A stretch of 49,521 nucleotides of DNA from positions 1 through 49,521 of the forward strand of contig JAVBXP010000054.1 of the NCBI GenBank assembly GCA_030824495.1, read 5' to 3'. The stretch comes from a bacterium (lineage in GTDB: Bacteria; Pseudomonadota; Alphaproteobacteria; Caulobacterales; Caulobacteraceae). A model generated the notes under the pieces. That model searched no databases. It was given only the letters and a program-made list of their open reading frames with translations, and was not told where the DNA came from. Within the stretch, counting starts at the first letter, position 1. Each line of letters opens with the position of its first letter. Of the stretch, positions 33,570 to 41,247 are shown piece by piece. The position numbers were made by a program, and so were the translations under genes.

Positions 33570-33986
33570 TCATCCCAGACGGGTCTCTGTCCAGCGGTAG
33601 GCCGCAAAACCGGCGGCGGCCGCGCAGGCCGTCAGCACCGTTCCCCAGCCGATGTCGGCGAGGGTGACCTTGAGCGACCAGACCTTCAGCGTCGCCTGGT
33701 TGGTGAGGTCATAGGTCGCGTAGGCCACGAAGCCCAGCATCGCGCCGTTGGCGAGCGCTCGCGTCCATCCCGCGCCTTCGCGTACGGCCGGCAGGATGGC
33801 CAGCATCAGCACGCCGGCGATGAACACCAGGTAGAAGGCAATGGCGGCGGGCAGGTTGAACTGGTCGGCCAGCACGTCGTCCAGGGCGGGCCGGTAGAGT
33901 TTCGGCCCCACGGTGGTCAGCCAGACGGCGTCTATCACCGCGAAGGCGAGGCCCGCGCCCAGATAGGCGGCGAGGTGCTTCAGCAT
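33570..33986 (-). CDS. DUF2177 family membrane protein
   Basis: 138 residues from MLKHLAAYLGAGLAFAVID. Four hydrophobic segments are visible, with family features AVIDAVWLTTVGPKLYRP at the first and GFVAYATYDLTNQATLKVWS at the third helix. DUF2177 proteins are small inner-membrane proteins often found with the CFA-like methyltransferase, COG2907 and DUF1365 genes, as here, but their role is not known. GGGAG lies before the ATG. It overlaps the methyltransferase gene by 7 bases, so both are in one leftward transcript ending at the hairpin. Confidence 0.85.
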   Translation of the reverse strand: MLKHLAAYLGAGLAFAVIDAVWLTTVGPKLYRPALDDVLADQFNLPAAIAFYLVFIAGVLMLAILPAVREGAGWTRALANGAMLGFVAYATYDLTNQATLKVWSLKVTLADIGWGTVLTACAAAAGFAAYRWTETRLG

Positions 33987-35020
33987 GGCGATTCTCCCGC
34001 GGGGCTCATCAGATAGTGGCTGACGCCCCACTCGGTCCCGCCACGATGGCCGAACAGGCCCGAGGTCGCCAGGAAGAACAGCCGCCAGCGGCGCCCCCAG
34101 AGCAGGGCCTGATCGCCGTAGACCTGGGCGAGGATGGGCCTGATCGTCTCGGCGTTGCGATCATAGTTGATGAGCCAGGCCTCGGCCGTGCGGGCGTAGT
34201 GCTCTCCGCTCCAGCGCCAATCGGCGACGACTTCGAACAAATCGGGGAACTGGCGCGCCAAGTCGTGACTGGGCATCACGCCGCCGGTGAAGAAGTGCTG
34301 GGCGATCCAGTCGGCCTCGTCGTTCACGTCGAACCGATAGGGCGTCGAACGGTGCGTAAAAACGTGCAGGAAAAGCCGGCCGTCGGGCCTGAGCCAAGTC
34401 TTGGCGCGGGTCAGCAGGGCGCGCCAGTTGGCCATGTGCTCGAACATCTCCACCGAGACGATACGGTCGAAGGCGGCGGGATCGGCCTCGAAATCGTTCA
34501 TGTCGGCCGTGACGACGGTCAGGTTGGAGAGGCCTTCAACCCGCGCCTTGGCCCGGATGAAGTCGCCTTGGCTGGCGGAGTTGGAGACCGAGACGATCTG
34601 CGCGTTCGGCAAGGTCCTGGCCATCCAGAGCGAAAGCGAGCCCCAGCCGCAGCCGAGTTCCAGAATATGCTGGCCGTCTCGCAGATCAGCGTGAGCGGCG
34701 GTCTCGGCCAGCGCCGTATCCTCGGCCTGGGCCAGGGTCTCGGCGCCGGATGTGAACAGGCCGGAGGAATATTTGAGCCGCGGACCCAGCACGGCCTTGA
34801 AGAAGGCGGCGGGGAGTTCGTAGTGCTGCCGATTGGCCGAGTCGGCATGCTCGGCGATGGGGCGCTCCTCCATGTCGCGGGCGAACCGGGCGGCGGCGCC
34901 AGGCGCGGCTTCCAGATTGCGACGAGCGTTGGCGACCAGAAGACCGACCGCCGCACGGCGCAGAGCGTCGGGCAACGGAGCGCCTTCGAAGGCGTGGATT
35001 GCTGATGCGACCAGGCTCAT
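33980..35020 (-). CDS. Cyclopropane-fatty-acyl-phospholipid synthase family methyltransferase
   Basis: 346 residues. It has the family features LKYSSGLF at about 82-89, the SAM-binding ILELGCGWGSLSLWMA at about 115, VSVEMFEHM with the key Glu, and HYARTAEAWLINYD near the end. Members transfer a methyl group from SAM to unsaturated acyl chains of phospholipids. The linked COG2907-type FAD gene and DUF1365 gene resemble clusters tied to unusual fatty acids; in Rhodobacter a similar pair, UfaM and UfaO, makes methylated furan fatty acids. Assigning that product here is inference. It diverges from the FAD gene across 129 bases holding a 12-base palindrome. Confidence 0.85.
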   Translation of the reverse strand: MSLVASAIHAFEGAPLPDALRRAAVGLLVANARRNLEAAPGAAARFARDMEERPIAEHADSANRQHYELPAAFFKAVLGPRLKYSSGLFTSGAETLAQAEDTALAETAAHADLRDGQHILELGCGWGSLSLWMARTLPNAQIVSVSNSASQGDFIRAKARVEGLSNLTVVTADMNDFEADPAAFDRIVSVEMFEHMANWRALLTRAKTWLRPDGRLFLHVFTHRSTPYRFDVNDEADWIAQHFFTGGVMPSHDLARQFPDLFEVVADWRWSGEHYARTAEAWLINYDRNAETIRPILAQVYGDQALLWGRRWRLFFLATSGLFGHRGGTEWGVSHYLMSPAGESPC

Positions 35021-35071
35021 TCGGTTCCCTTAGTTGCCGTCTTCTCTAGGGATACGGGCGCGGCCGGGTGT

Positions 35072-35083
35072 TGGATGCATCCA
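35072..35083. promoter_or_regulatory. Perfect palindrome TGGATGCATCCA in the divergent promoter region
   Basis: It lies between the starts of the methyltransferase and the FAD protein gene, about 50 and 66 bases from each, where one regulator could act on both directions. CGCGGC and GCCGCG flank it symmetrically but at unequal distance. Confidence 0.45.
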
Positions 35084-35149
35084 GCCGCGCGCCCCGCCCG
35101 TAGCTCCTCGAAGGCGGGTGTCCCCGTCGTAGCGGGAGGAACCGACCCT

Positions 35150-36478
35150 TTGACCTGGACCCCACAGTCTCGAATCGCGGTGATCGGCGCCGGCGCCGCC
35201 GGGCTTTCCGCCGCATGGCTGCTGAGCCAGCGTTATGAGGTGACCCTGTTCGAAGGCGATGGTCGGGTGGGGGGGCACGCCAACACGGTCGAAGCGCCGG
35301 GTAAGAAGGGGCCGGTCAGCGTCGACACCGGCTTCATTGTCTATAACGAGCCGAACTATCCGAACTTCACCGCCCTCCTGAAGCACCTGGGTGTCGATAG
35401 CCGCCCTGCGGACATGGCGCTGAGCGTATCGCTGGACGACGGCGATTTCGAATATTCGTCGGGCGCGCTGTTCGCCCAGGCCAGCAATCTGTTCAGCGCC
35501 CGCTATTGGGCGATGCTGCGCGATGTCGGCAGGTTCTATCGCCAGGGGCCGAAGGACCTGGCCAGCCTGGAGGCGCCGCTGACCTCGCTGGAGGACTATC
35601 TGGCGACCAAGGGTTACTGCCAAGCCTTCCGCGACGATCACCTGCTGCCGCAAGCCGCCGCCATCTGGTCCACGCCGCTGGGGGCGATTCGCGACTATCC
35701 GGCCGCCGCCCTGATCCGGTTCTTCCAGAACCATGGGATGATGAGCGTCTTCGGGCGCGGCAAGTGGCGCACGGTGAGCGGCGGCAGCAAGGCTTATGTA
35801 GCTAAGCTGGCGGCGGCCTTCACCGGCGAGATCCGGACCGGGGTGCGGGTCAGCGCGGTGCGCCGCGACCTGTTCGGCGTGGATATCCGTGATTCAACCG
35901 GCCGCACCGAGCGTTTCGACCAGGTGGTGATCGCGACCCACGGGGACACCGCCTTGTCGCTGCTGGACGACGCCAACCAGGAGGAGCGCCGGTTGCTATC
36001 GGCTTTCAAATATCACCGTAATCTTGCCGTTTTGCACGCTGATGCTCGCCTGATGCCGAGGCGGAAGGCGGCTTGGGAAAGCTGGAACCACATCGGCCGG
36101 CGCGAGACGCCAGGGGAGGGCTGCGTGACCTACTGGATGAACCGGCTGCAATCCATTCGCGACGCGGGCGACCTATTCGTGACGCTCAATCCCACGCGAG
36201 AGATCGCGCCAGACAAGGTGATCCGCACCGACGTTTACGACCATCCGCTGTTCGACGCCGCCGCCATCGCGGCCCAGGCCGAGCTGTGGTCGTTGCAGGG
36301 CGAGCGGCGGACCTGGTTCTGCGGCTCCTATTTTGGGCACGGCTTCCATGAAGACGCCCTGCAGTCGGGCCTGGCGGTGGCCGAGGCCATGGGCGGCGGA
36401 CGCCGGCCGTGGCGTGTGGCCGACGAGTCGGGGCGCATCCAGATCCAGACGGCGCCTCTGCGCGGGCGGGCGGCATGA
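35150..36478 (+). CDS. COG2907-type FAD/NAD(P)-binding oxidoreductase
   Basis: About 442 residues. The FAD-binding RIAVIGAGAAGLSAAWLLSQ opens the protein, followed by TLFEGDGRVGGHANTV and DTGFIVYNEPNYPNFTALL. The second FAD contact is WFCGSYFGHGFHEDALQSGL near 400. This is the amine-oxidase-like family found beside CFA-like methyltransferases; the Rhodobacter relative UfaO takes part in furan fatty acid synthesis. I place the start at a TTG with GGGAGGA about nine bases upstream; the ATG at 35075 would add a long atypical extension. Its stop overlaps the DUF1365 start as ATGA. Confidence 0.85.
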   Translation: MTWTPQSRIAVIGAGAAGLSAAWLLSQRYEVTLFEGDGRVGGHANTVEAPGKKGPVSVDTGFIVYNEPNYPNFTALLKHLGVDSRPADMALSVSLDDGDFEYSSGALFAQASNLFSARYWAMLRDVGRFYRQGPKDLASLEAPLTSLEDYLATKGYCQAFRDDHLLPQAAAIWSTPLGAIRDYPAAALIRFFQNHGMMSVFGRGKWRTVSGGSKAYVAKLAAAFTGEIRTGVRVSAVRRDLFGVDIRDSTGRTERFDQVVIATHGDTALSLLDDANQEERRLLSAFKYHRNLAVLHADARLMPRRKAAWESWNHIGRRETPGEGCVTYWMNRLQSIRDAGDLFVTLNPTREIAPDKVIRTDVYDHPLFDAAAIAAQAELWSLQGERRTWFCGSYFGHGFHEDALQSGLAVAEAMGGGRRPWRVADESGRIQIQTAPLRGRAA

Positions 36479-37260
36479 CCGGGCTCGCGTCGGGGCTCTA
36501 TCTCGGCGCGGTCACTCATGCGCGGCTGAAGCCGCGAATGCATCGGATGCGCTATCGCGTCTTCATGCTGCTGCTCGACCTGGATGAGCTGGGGCGGCTG
36601 GATGGCCTGCTGCGGTTGTTCGCGCATCGGCGCTTCGCCCTGACCAGTTTCCATGAGGCCGACCATCTGGACGGCTCGGGCCGTTGCCTGAAGGCGCAGG
36701 TCGAGGCCCACCTGGAGGCGGCCGCTGTCGCGCACGGGGGGCCCATCAAGATGCTGTGCATGCCGCGCATTCTGGGGGCGGTGTTCAATCCGCTGACGGT
36801 CTATTTCTGCCACCGCCTGGACGGCGTGCTTTCGGCGATCCTTTACGAGGTGACCAACACCTTCGGAGAGCGGCACATCTACCTGATCCCGGTCGAGGGG
36901 CGCGGGCCGATCACCCAGACCTGCGACAAGACTTTCTATGTCTCGCCGTTCATGGACATGGACCTGACCTACGCCTTCCGGATCCGACCGCCGGGCGAGG
37001 CGGTCTCGGTCGTCATCGATGTCCACGACGCCGAGGGCCATGTGATGGGCGCGGCGTTCTCGGGGATCAGGCGCGAACTGAGCGACCGCTCGCTGTTGCA
37101 CGCATGGCTGTCCCATCCTTTGATGACGCTGGGCGTCATGGCCGCAATCCATTGGGAAGCCTTGAAAATCTGGCGCAAGGGTGGGCGGTTGCGCGCCCGG
37201 CCGGCGCCGCCCGCGACGTCGGTGACGTTCGTCCACGGCGTTCGCGCTCGCGCGGCCTAG
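36475..37260 (+). CDS. DUF1365 family protein
   Basis: 261 residues from MTGLASGLYLGAVTHARLKP. The family features HRMRYRVFMLLLDLDEL, FNPLTVYFCH, and YEVTNTFGERHIYLIP are present, and KTFYVSPFMDMDLTYAF in the middle is highly conserved. The function is not known, but the gene almost always sits next to COG2907 and CFA-like genes, so it probably acts on the same lipid. Coupled to the FAD gene by ATGA. The ABC exporter genes follow on the same strand after about 100 bases. Confidence 0.9.
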   Translation: MTGLASGLYLGAVTHARLKPRMHRMRYRVFMLLLDLDELGRLDGLLRLFAHRRFALTSFHEADHLDGSGRCLKAQVEAHLEAAAVAHGGPIKMLCMPRILGAVFNPLTVYFCHRLDGVLSAILYEVTNTFGERHIYLIPVEGRGPITQTCDKTFYVSPFMDMDLTYAFRIRPPGEAVSVVIDVHDAEGHVMGAAFSGIRRELSDRSLLHAWLSHPLMTLGVMAAIHWEALKIWRKGGRLRARPAPPATSVTFVHGVRARAA

Positions 37261-37366
37261 CCGCCGCCGCGACGTCGGCGATATTATCCGGATACGTCAA
37301 AACAAGTCTGGCGTGCACCGAGGCGGCGCCTCAGAATGACTTCCATACTTGAAGATGGAATTTCTG

Positions 37367-39247
37367 ATGAGTGAGTCACACCCCTCCCGGCGGGGTGCGG
37401 GACCCTCTGACTCCGGCTCTATCAAGGTCGACGTCAGCGAGATGCCGCGTGTGCTGCAGAGGATCACGGCGCTTTCGTTGCGTTACCCGGGCCGGATGGC
37501 GGTGGCGATCGGTTGTTCGTTGGGGGCCGCGGTCGCCAGCCTGACCTTGCCGCGCCTGTTTGGCGGCGCCGTGGACCAGGCGCAGGCGCTGCTGGAGGGC
37601 GGGGCGGCTCATGCCAGTGAGGCGCAGGCCGCGCTGTGGGGGACGGCCCTGCTGGTGATCGCCGCCACGGTGATCCGCGGGCTGCTGACCATGATGTCCG
37701 GCTACCAGGGCGAGTATGTCAGCCAGCGGGTCGGCTATGACCTGCGGCTGCAGTTCTTCCAACAGCTCCAGCGGCTGTCGTTCGGCTTTCATGACCGTAT
37801 CCATTCCGGCGACCTGATCACCCGCGGCATGCTCGACCTGGAAGGCGCGCGCGTCTTCATCCAGGGCGGGGTGATGCAGGCGGTCAGCCTGGTCCTGCTG
37901 CTGGGGTTCGCCAGCTACATGATGCTGTCGGCCGACCTGACCATGGGGTTGATCGGCCTGGCCTTCGTGCCGATCGCCGGTTGGGCGCTGGCGCGGATGG
38001 GCTTCCTGCTGCGGGTGACCTGGCTGCGGGTGCAGGAGCTGATGGCGGTCCTGACCCTGACCATGGAGGAGAACCTCCAGGGCATTCGCGTGGTTCGCGC
38101 CTTCGCCGGCAAGTCCTTTGAGATGGCCAAGTTCGACGCCGCCTCGCTGGACGCGCTGAACTTCTCCTACAAGCGCATCACCCTGCGGTTTCGGGCGGTC
38201 TCGGTGATGACCGTCTCGTTCTACGGATCGATGGGCCTGCTGCTCTGGTACGGCGGTCACAAGGTGGCGGCCGGGACGATGAGCGTCGGCAAGCTCACCG
38301 AGTTCCTCACCTATATGACCCTGCTGCAGACGCCGATCCGGCAGATCGCCATGATCTTCAACGCCGCGGCGCGGGCGACGTCCTCGGGCGCGCGGCTGTT
38401 CGAAGTGCTGGACCTGGAGCCGGAAATCGCCGACGCGCCGGGCGCCAAACCCTTGGCCCCGACCAAGGGCGTGCTGCGCTTCGAGAACGTCGACTTCTGC
38501 TACGATCAGGGTGGCAAGCAGATCCTGCATGGGGTCAGTTTCGAGGTCGCGGCCGGCCAGACCCTTGGGATCGTCGGCCCGCCCGGCAGCGGCAAGTCGA
38601 CCATCGCCAACCTGATCCCGCGCTTCTACGACGTGACCGGCGGGGCGATCACCATCGACGGCCAGGACATCCGCGACGTGACCCTGGCGTCGTTGCGCGA
38701 ATATGTCGGGCTGGTTCAGCAGGAGGCGTTCCTGTTCGATAGTTCCATCGGCCACAACGTCGCCTATGCCGATCCCTGGGCGCAGGAGGACCGCATCGTC
38801 GGCGCCGCCAAGACCGCCCAGCTTCACGACCACATCGCCGGCCTGCCGGCTGGCTATGAGACGAGGGTCGGGGAGCGCGGCGTGGCTCTCTCCGGCGGCC
38901 AGCGTCAGAGGATGAGCATCGCGCGCGGCGTGGTGCCCGGTCCCGGCGTGATGATCTTCGACGACAGCACCGCGGCCATCGACGCGGTGACCGAACGCCG
39001 GGTGCGCGACGCCCTGGCGGAAGCCACGGCCGCCAAGGCCACCATCATCATCGCTCACCGCCTGTCCTCGCTGATGCACGCCGACAATATCGTGGTGCTG
39101 GACGAGGGCCGGGTGGTGGAGCGCGGGACCCACGCCGAGCTGGTGAAGCAGGGCGGGGTCTATGCAGACCTCTATGAACTGCAGACGCGCTCGGACGCCG
39201 AGGCGACCCTGGACGAAGACGCCATTCTCCAGGAGGTCGGCGCATGA
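37367..39247 (+). CDS. ABC exporter half-transporter, degenerate ATP site partner
   Basis: About 626 residues. Six membrane segments (about 40-330) precede the ATPase domain: Walker A GPPGSGKST, signature LSGGQRQRMSIARG, Walker B VMIFDDSTAAID and switch His in IIAHRLSS. The residue after the Walker B Asp is Asp-Ser instead of Glu, so the catalytic base is missing, as in BmrC-like subunits of heterodimeric exporters. It overlaps the partner gene by 4 bases. The ATG at 37367 has GGAA six bases upstream; TTG 37349 and ATG 37355 are alternatives. It probably exports a lipid or drug with the next gene product. Confidence 0.93.
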   Translation: MSESHPSRRGAGPSDSGSIKVDVSEMPRVLQRITALSLRYPGRMAVAIGCSLGAAVASLTLPRLFGGAVDQAQALLEGGAAHASEAQAALWGTALLVIAATVIRGLLTMMSGYQGEYVSQRVGYDLRLQFFQQLQRLSFGFHDRIHSGDLITRGMLDLEGARVFIQGGVMQAVSLVLLLGFASYMMLSADLTMGLIGLAFVPIAGWALARMGFLLRVTWLRVQELMAVLTLTMEENLQGIRVVRAFAGKSFEMAKFDAASLDALNFSYKRITLRFRAVSVMTVSFYGSMGLLLWYGGHKVAAGTMSVGKLTEFLTYMTLLQTPIRQIAMIFNAAARATSSGARLFEVLDLEPEIADAPGAKPLAPTKGVLRFENVDFCYDQGGKQILHGVSFEVAAGQTLGIVGPPGSGKSTIANLIPRFYDVTGGAITIDGQDIRDVTLASLREYVGLVQQEAFLFDSSIGHNVAYADPWAQEDRIVGAAKTAQLHDHIAGLPAGYETRVGERGVALSGGQRQRMSIARGVVPGPGVMIFDDSTAAIDAVTERRVRDALAEATAAKATIIIAHRLSSLMHADNIVVLDEGRVVERGTHAELVKQGGVYADLYELQTRSDAEATLDEDAILQEVGA

Positions 39248-41097
39248 GCGACACTGTGCAAGCTCCGCCGCAACGCCGCGCCTCGCTCGGGACCTCCGAG
39301 GGCGAGGACATCTTCGGCACGTTCGACATCAACGTGGCCAAGCGGTTCCTGGAGATCTTGAAGCCGCACAAGCGGTCCTTCATCATCGCCGTGGTCGCGG
39401 TGCTGATCTCGGCGACCTGCGCGGTGATGATCCCGGCGCTGATCGGGCGGGCGGTCACCGCCGCGGTCAATCGCGACGGCCATCTGCTCGACCAGATCCT
39501 GATCGCCTTCGCGGGCCTGATCGCGGTCTACGCGACCGCCTTCTTCATGGAGCAGTGGCTGTCGGCGCGGCTGGCGCAGCGGGTGATCTTCGACGTCCGC
39601 CGCAAGATGTTCGACCACTTCCAGGACGTGTCGCTGTCGTTCATGGACAAGACCCATGTCGGGCGGATCATGTCGCGCCTGCAGGGCGACGTGAACGCCT
39701 TGCAGGAGTTCCTGGAAAGCTCCACCGGCGCGGTCGGCGACCTGGCGATGCTGATCGGCATCACCGCCGTCCTGATCAGCATGGACTGGCAGCTTGGCCT
39801 GCTGACCCTGACAGTCCTGCCGCTGCTGATCATCGTGCGCGCGATCTGGCTGCCGTTCTCGAAGAAGAGTTTCCGCGACGCGCGAGACGCCTCCTCGACC
39901 GCCAATTCGGCTCTGGCCGAGAACATCAACGGCGTGCGCACCGTGCAGGAGAGCCGCCGCGAGGCGGTGAATTTCGAGCTCTACAAGGAGAAGGCCCACG
40001 AGAATTTCGTCGCCCAGGCGCACGCCTCGTGGATGAGCCAGATCATGGTGCCGACGGTCGATGTGCTGACGGGCCTCGCCATGGCTATCGTCATCGTGGT
40101 GGGCGGCAACGCGGTGCTGGGCGGACGACTGGAAGTGGGCGTGATGGTCGCCTTCATCTTCTATGTGCAGCGGTTCTTCGATCCGGTGCGGATGCTGTCC
40201 ATGCAGTACACGATCATGCAGCGGGCGATGGCGGCCGGGCACCGGATCTTCGAGGTGCTCGACGTGAAGGTGGCGATTACCGACAAGGCCGGCGCCCAAC
40301 CGCTGGCCGACGCGCCGGCGACGGTGGAGTTCAAGAACGTCACCTTCGGCTACGACCCGGCCCGGCCGGTGCTGCACGACATCAGCCTGAAGGTGAACCC
40401 GCGTGAGGTGGTGGCCCTGGTCGGACCGACCGGCTCGGGCAAGACCTCGATCATCGCCCTGACCCACCGCTTCTATGAGGTCGATCAGGGCCAGATCCTG
40501 GTCGGCGGCCACGACGTGCGCGATGTGACGCTGGACTCGCTGGGCAAGACCATCGGCATGGTGCTGCAGGAGCCGTTCCTGTTCACCGGCACGATCGAAG
40601 AGAACATTCGCTACAATACGAAGGGCGCCAGTTTCGACGACGTGGTCCGGGCGGCCAAGGCGGTGAGCGCGCACGACTTCATCATGCGCCTGCCGGACGG
40701 CTATCAGACCAAGCTGGGCCAGCGGGGGCGGAACATCTCGATGGGCCAGCGGCAGCTGATCTCGTTCGCGCGGGCCCTGGTGGCCGATCCGCAGATCCTG
40801 ATCCTGGACGAGGCCACCGCCAATATCGACAGCTTCACCGAGCAGGCGATCCAGAAGGCGCTGAAGGTGTTGTTCTCGGGTCGGACCTGCATCGTCATCG
40901 CCCACCGGCTGGCGACCATCCGCGACGCCGACCGCATCGTGGTGCTGCAGCAGGGGCGGATCCTGGAGCAAGGGAACCACGACGAGCTGATGGAGAACGG
41001 CGGGCTCTACTCCCACCTCTACACCTCGGCCCACGCCTCGTTCGACGACCAGGTGGTGGCGGTCACTGGCGACTCTGAGTTCGCGACGCGGACTTGA
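39244..41097 (+). CDS. ABC exporter half-transporter, catalytic ATP site partner
   Basis: 617 residues. After a cytoplasmic N-terminus come six membrane segments (about 45-330) and the ATPase domain: Walker A GPTGSGKTS, signature ISMGQRQLISFARAL, Walker B ILILDEATANID with the catalytic Glu, and switch His in VIAHRLAT. The signature is SMGQ instead of SGGQ. In a head-to-tail dimer this altered signature faces the degenerate Walker B of the partner, leaving one normal site. It therefore forms a heterodimeric inner-membrane exporter with the previous gene. The gene ends at an inverted repeat. Confidence 0.93.
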   Translation: MSDTVQAPPQRRASLGTSEGEDIFGTFDINVAKRFLEILKPHKRSFIIAVVAVLISATCAVMIPALIGRAVTAAVNRDGHLLDQILIAFAGLIAVYATAFFMEQWLSARLAQRVIFDVRRKMFDHFQDVSLSFMDKTHVGRIMSRLQGDVNALQEFLESSTGAVGDLAMLIGITAVLISMDWQLGLLTLTVLPLLIIVRAIWLPFSKKSFRDARDASSTANSALAENINGVRTVQESRREAVNFELYKEKAHENFVAQAHASWMSQIMVPTVDVLTGLAMAIVIVVGGNAVLGGRLEVGVMVAFIFYVQRFFDPVRMLSMQYTIMQRAMAAGHRIFEVLDVKVAITDKAGAQPLADAPATVEFKNVTFGYDPARPVLHDISLKVNPREVVALVGPTGSGKTSIIALTHRFYEVDQGQILVGGHDVRDVTLDSLGKTIGMVLQEPFLFTGTIEENIRYNTKGASFDDVVRAAKAVSAHDFIMRLPDGYQTKLGQRGRNISMGQRQLISFARALVADPQILILDEATANIDSFTEQAIQKALKVLFSGRTCIVIAHRLATIRDADRIVVLQQGRILEQGNHDELMENGGLYSHLYTSAHASFDDQVVAVTGDSEFATRT

Positions 41098-41105
41098 AAC
41101 CAACG

Positions 41106-41208
41106 CCGCTCATCCCGGCGAAAGCCGGGACCCAAACGACGGTGAAGCCCGATGCGCCTTCTCAAACTGAAGCTCAGCTTGGGTCCCGGCTTTCGCCGGG
41201 ATGAGCGG
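41106..41208. repeat. Long inverted repeat with 29-base arms, second copy
   Basis: Arms at 41106-41134 and 41180-41208 are exact reverse complements and differ from the copy at 13722 by one base per arm (AAAGCC for AAGGCC). The 45-base middle is unrelated. It separates the ABC exporter from the M28 peptidase gene. Confidence 0.9.
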
Positions 41209-41247
41209 TTGGGGTAGGGTCGCCGCTTCAGCCGTCTGGATGCCCCC

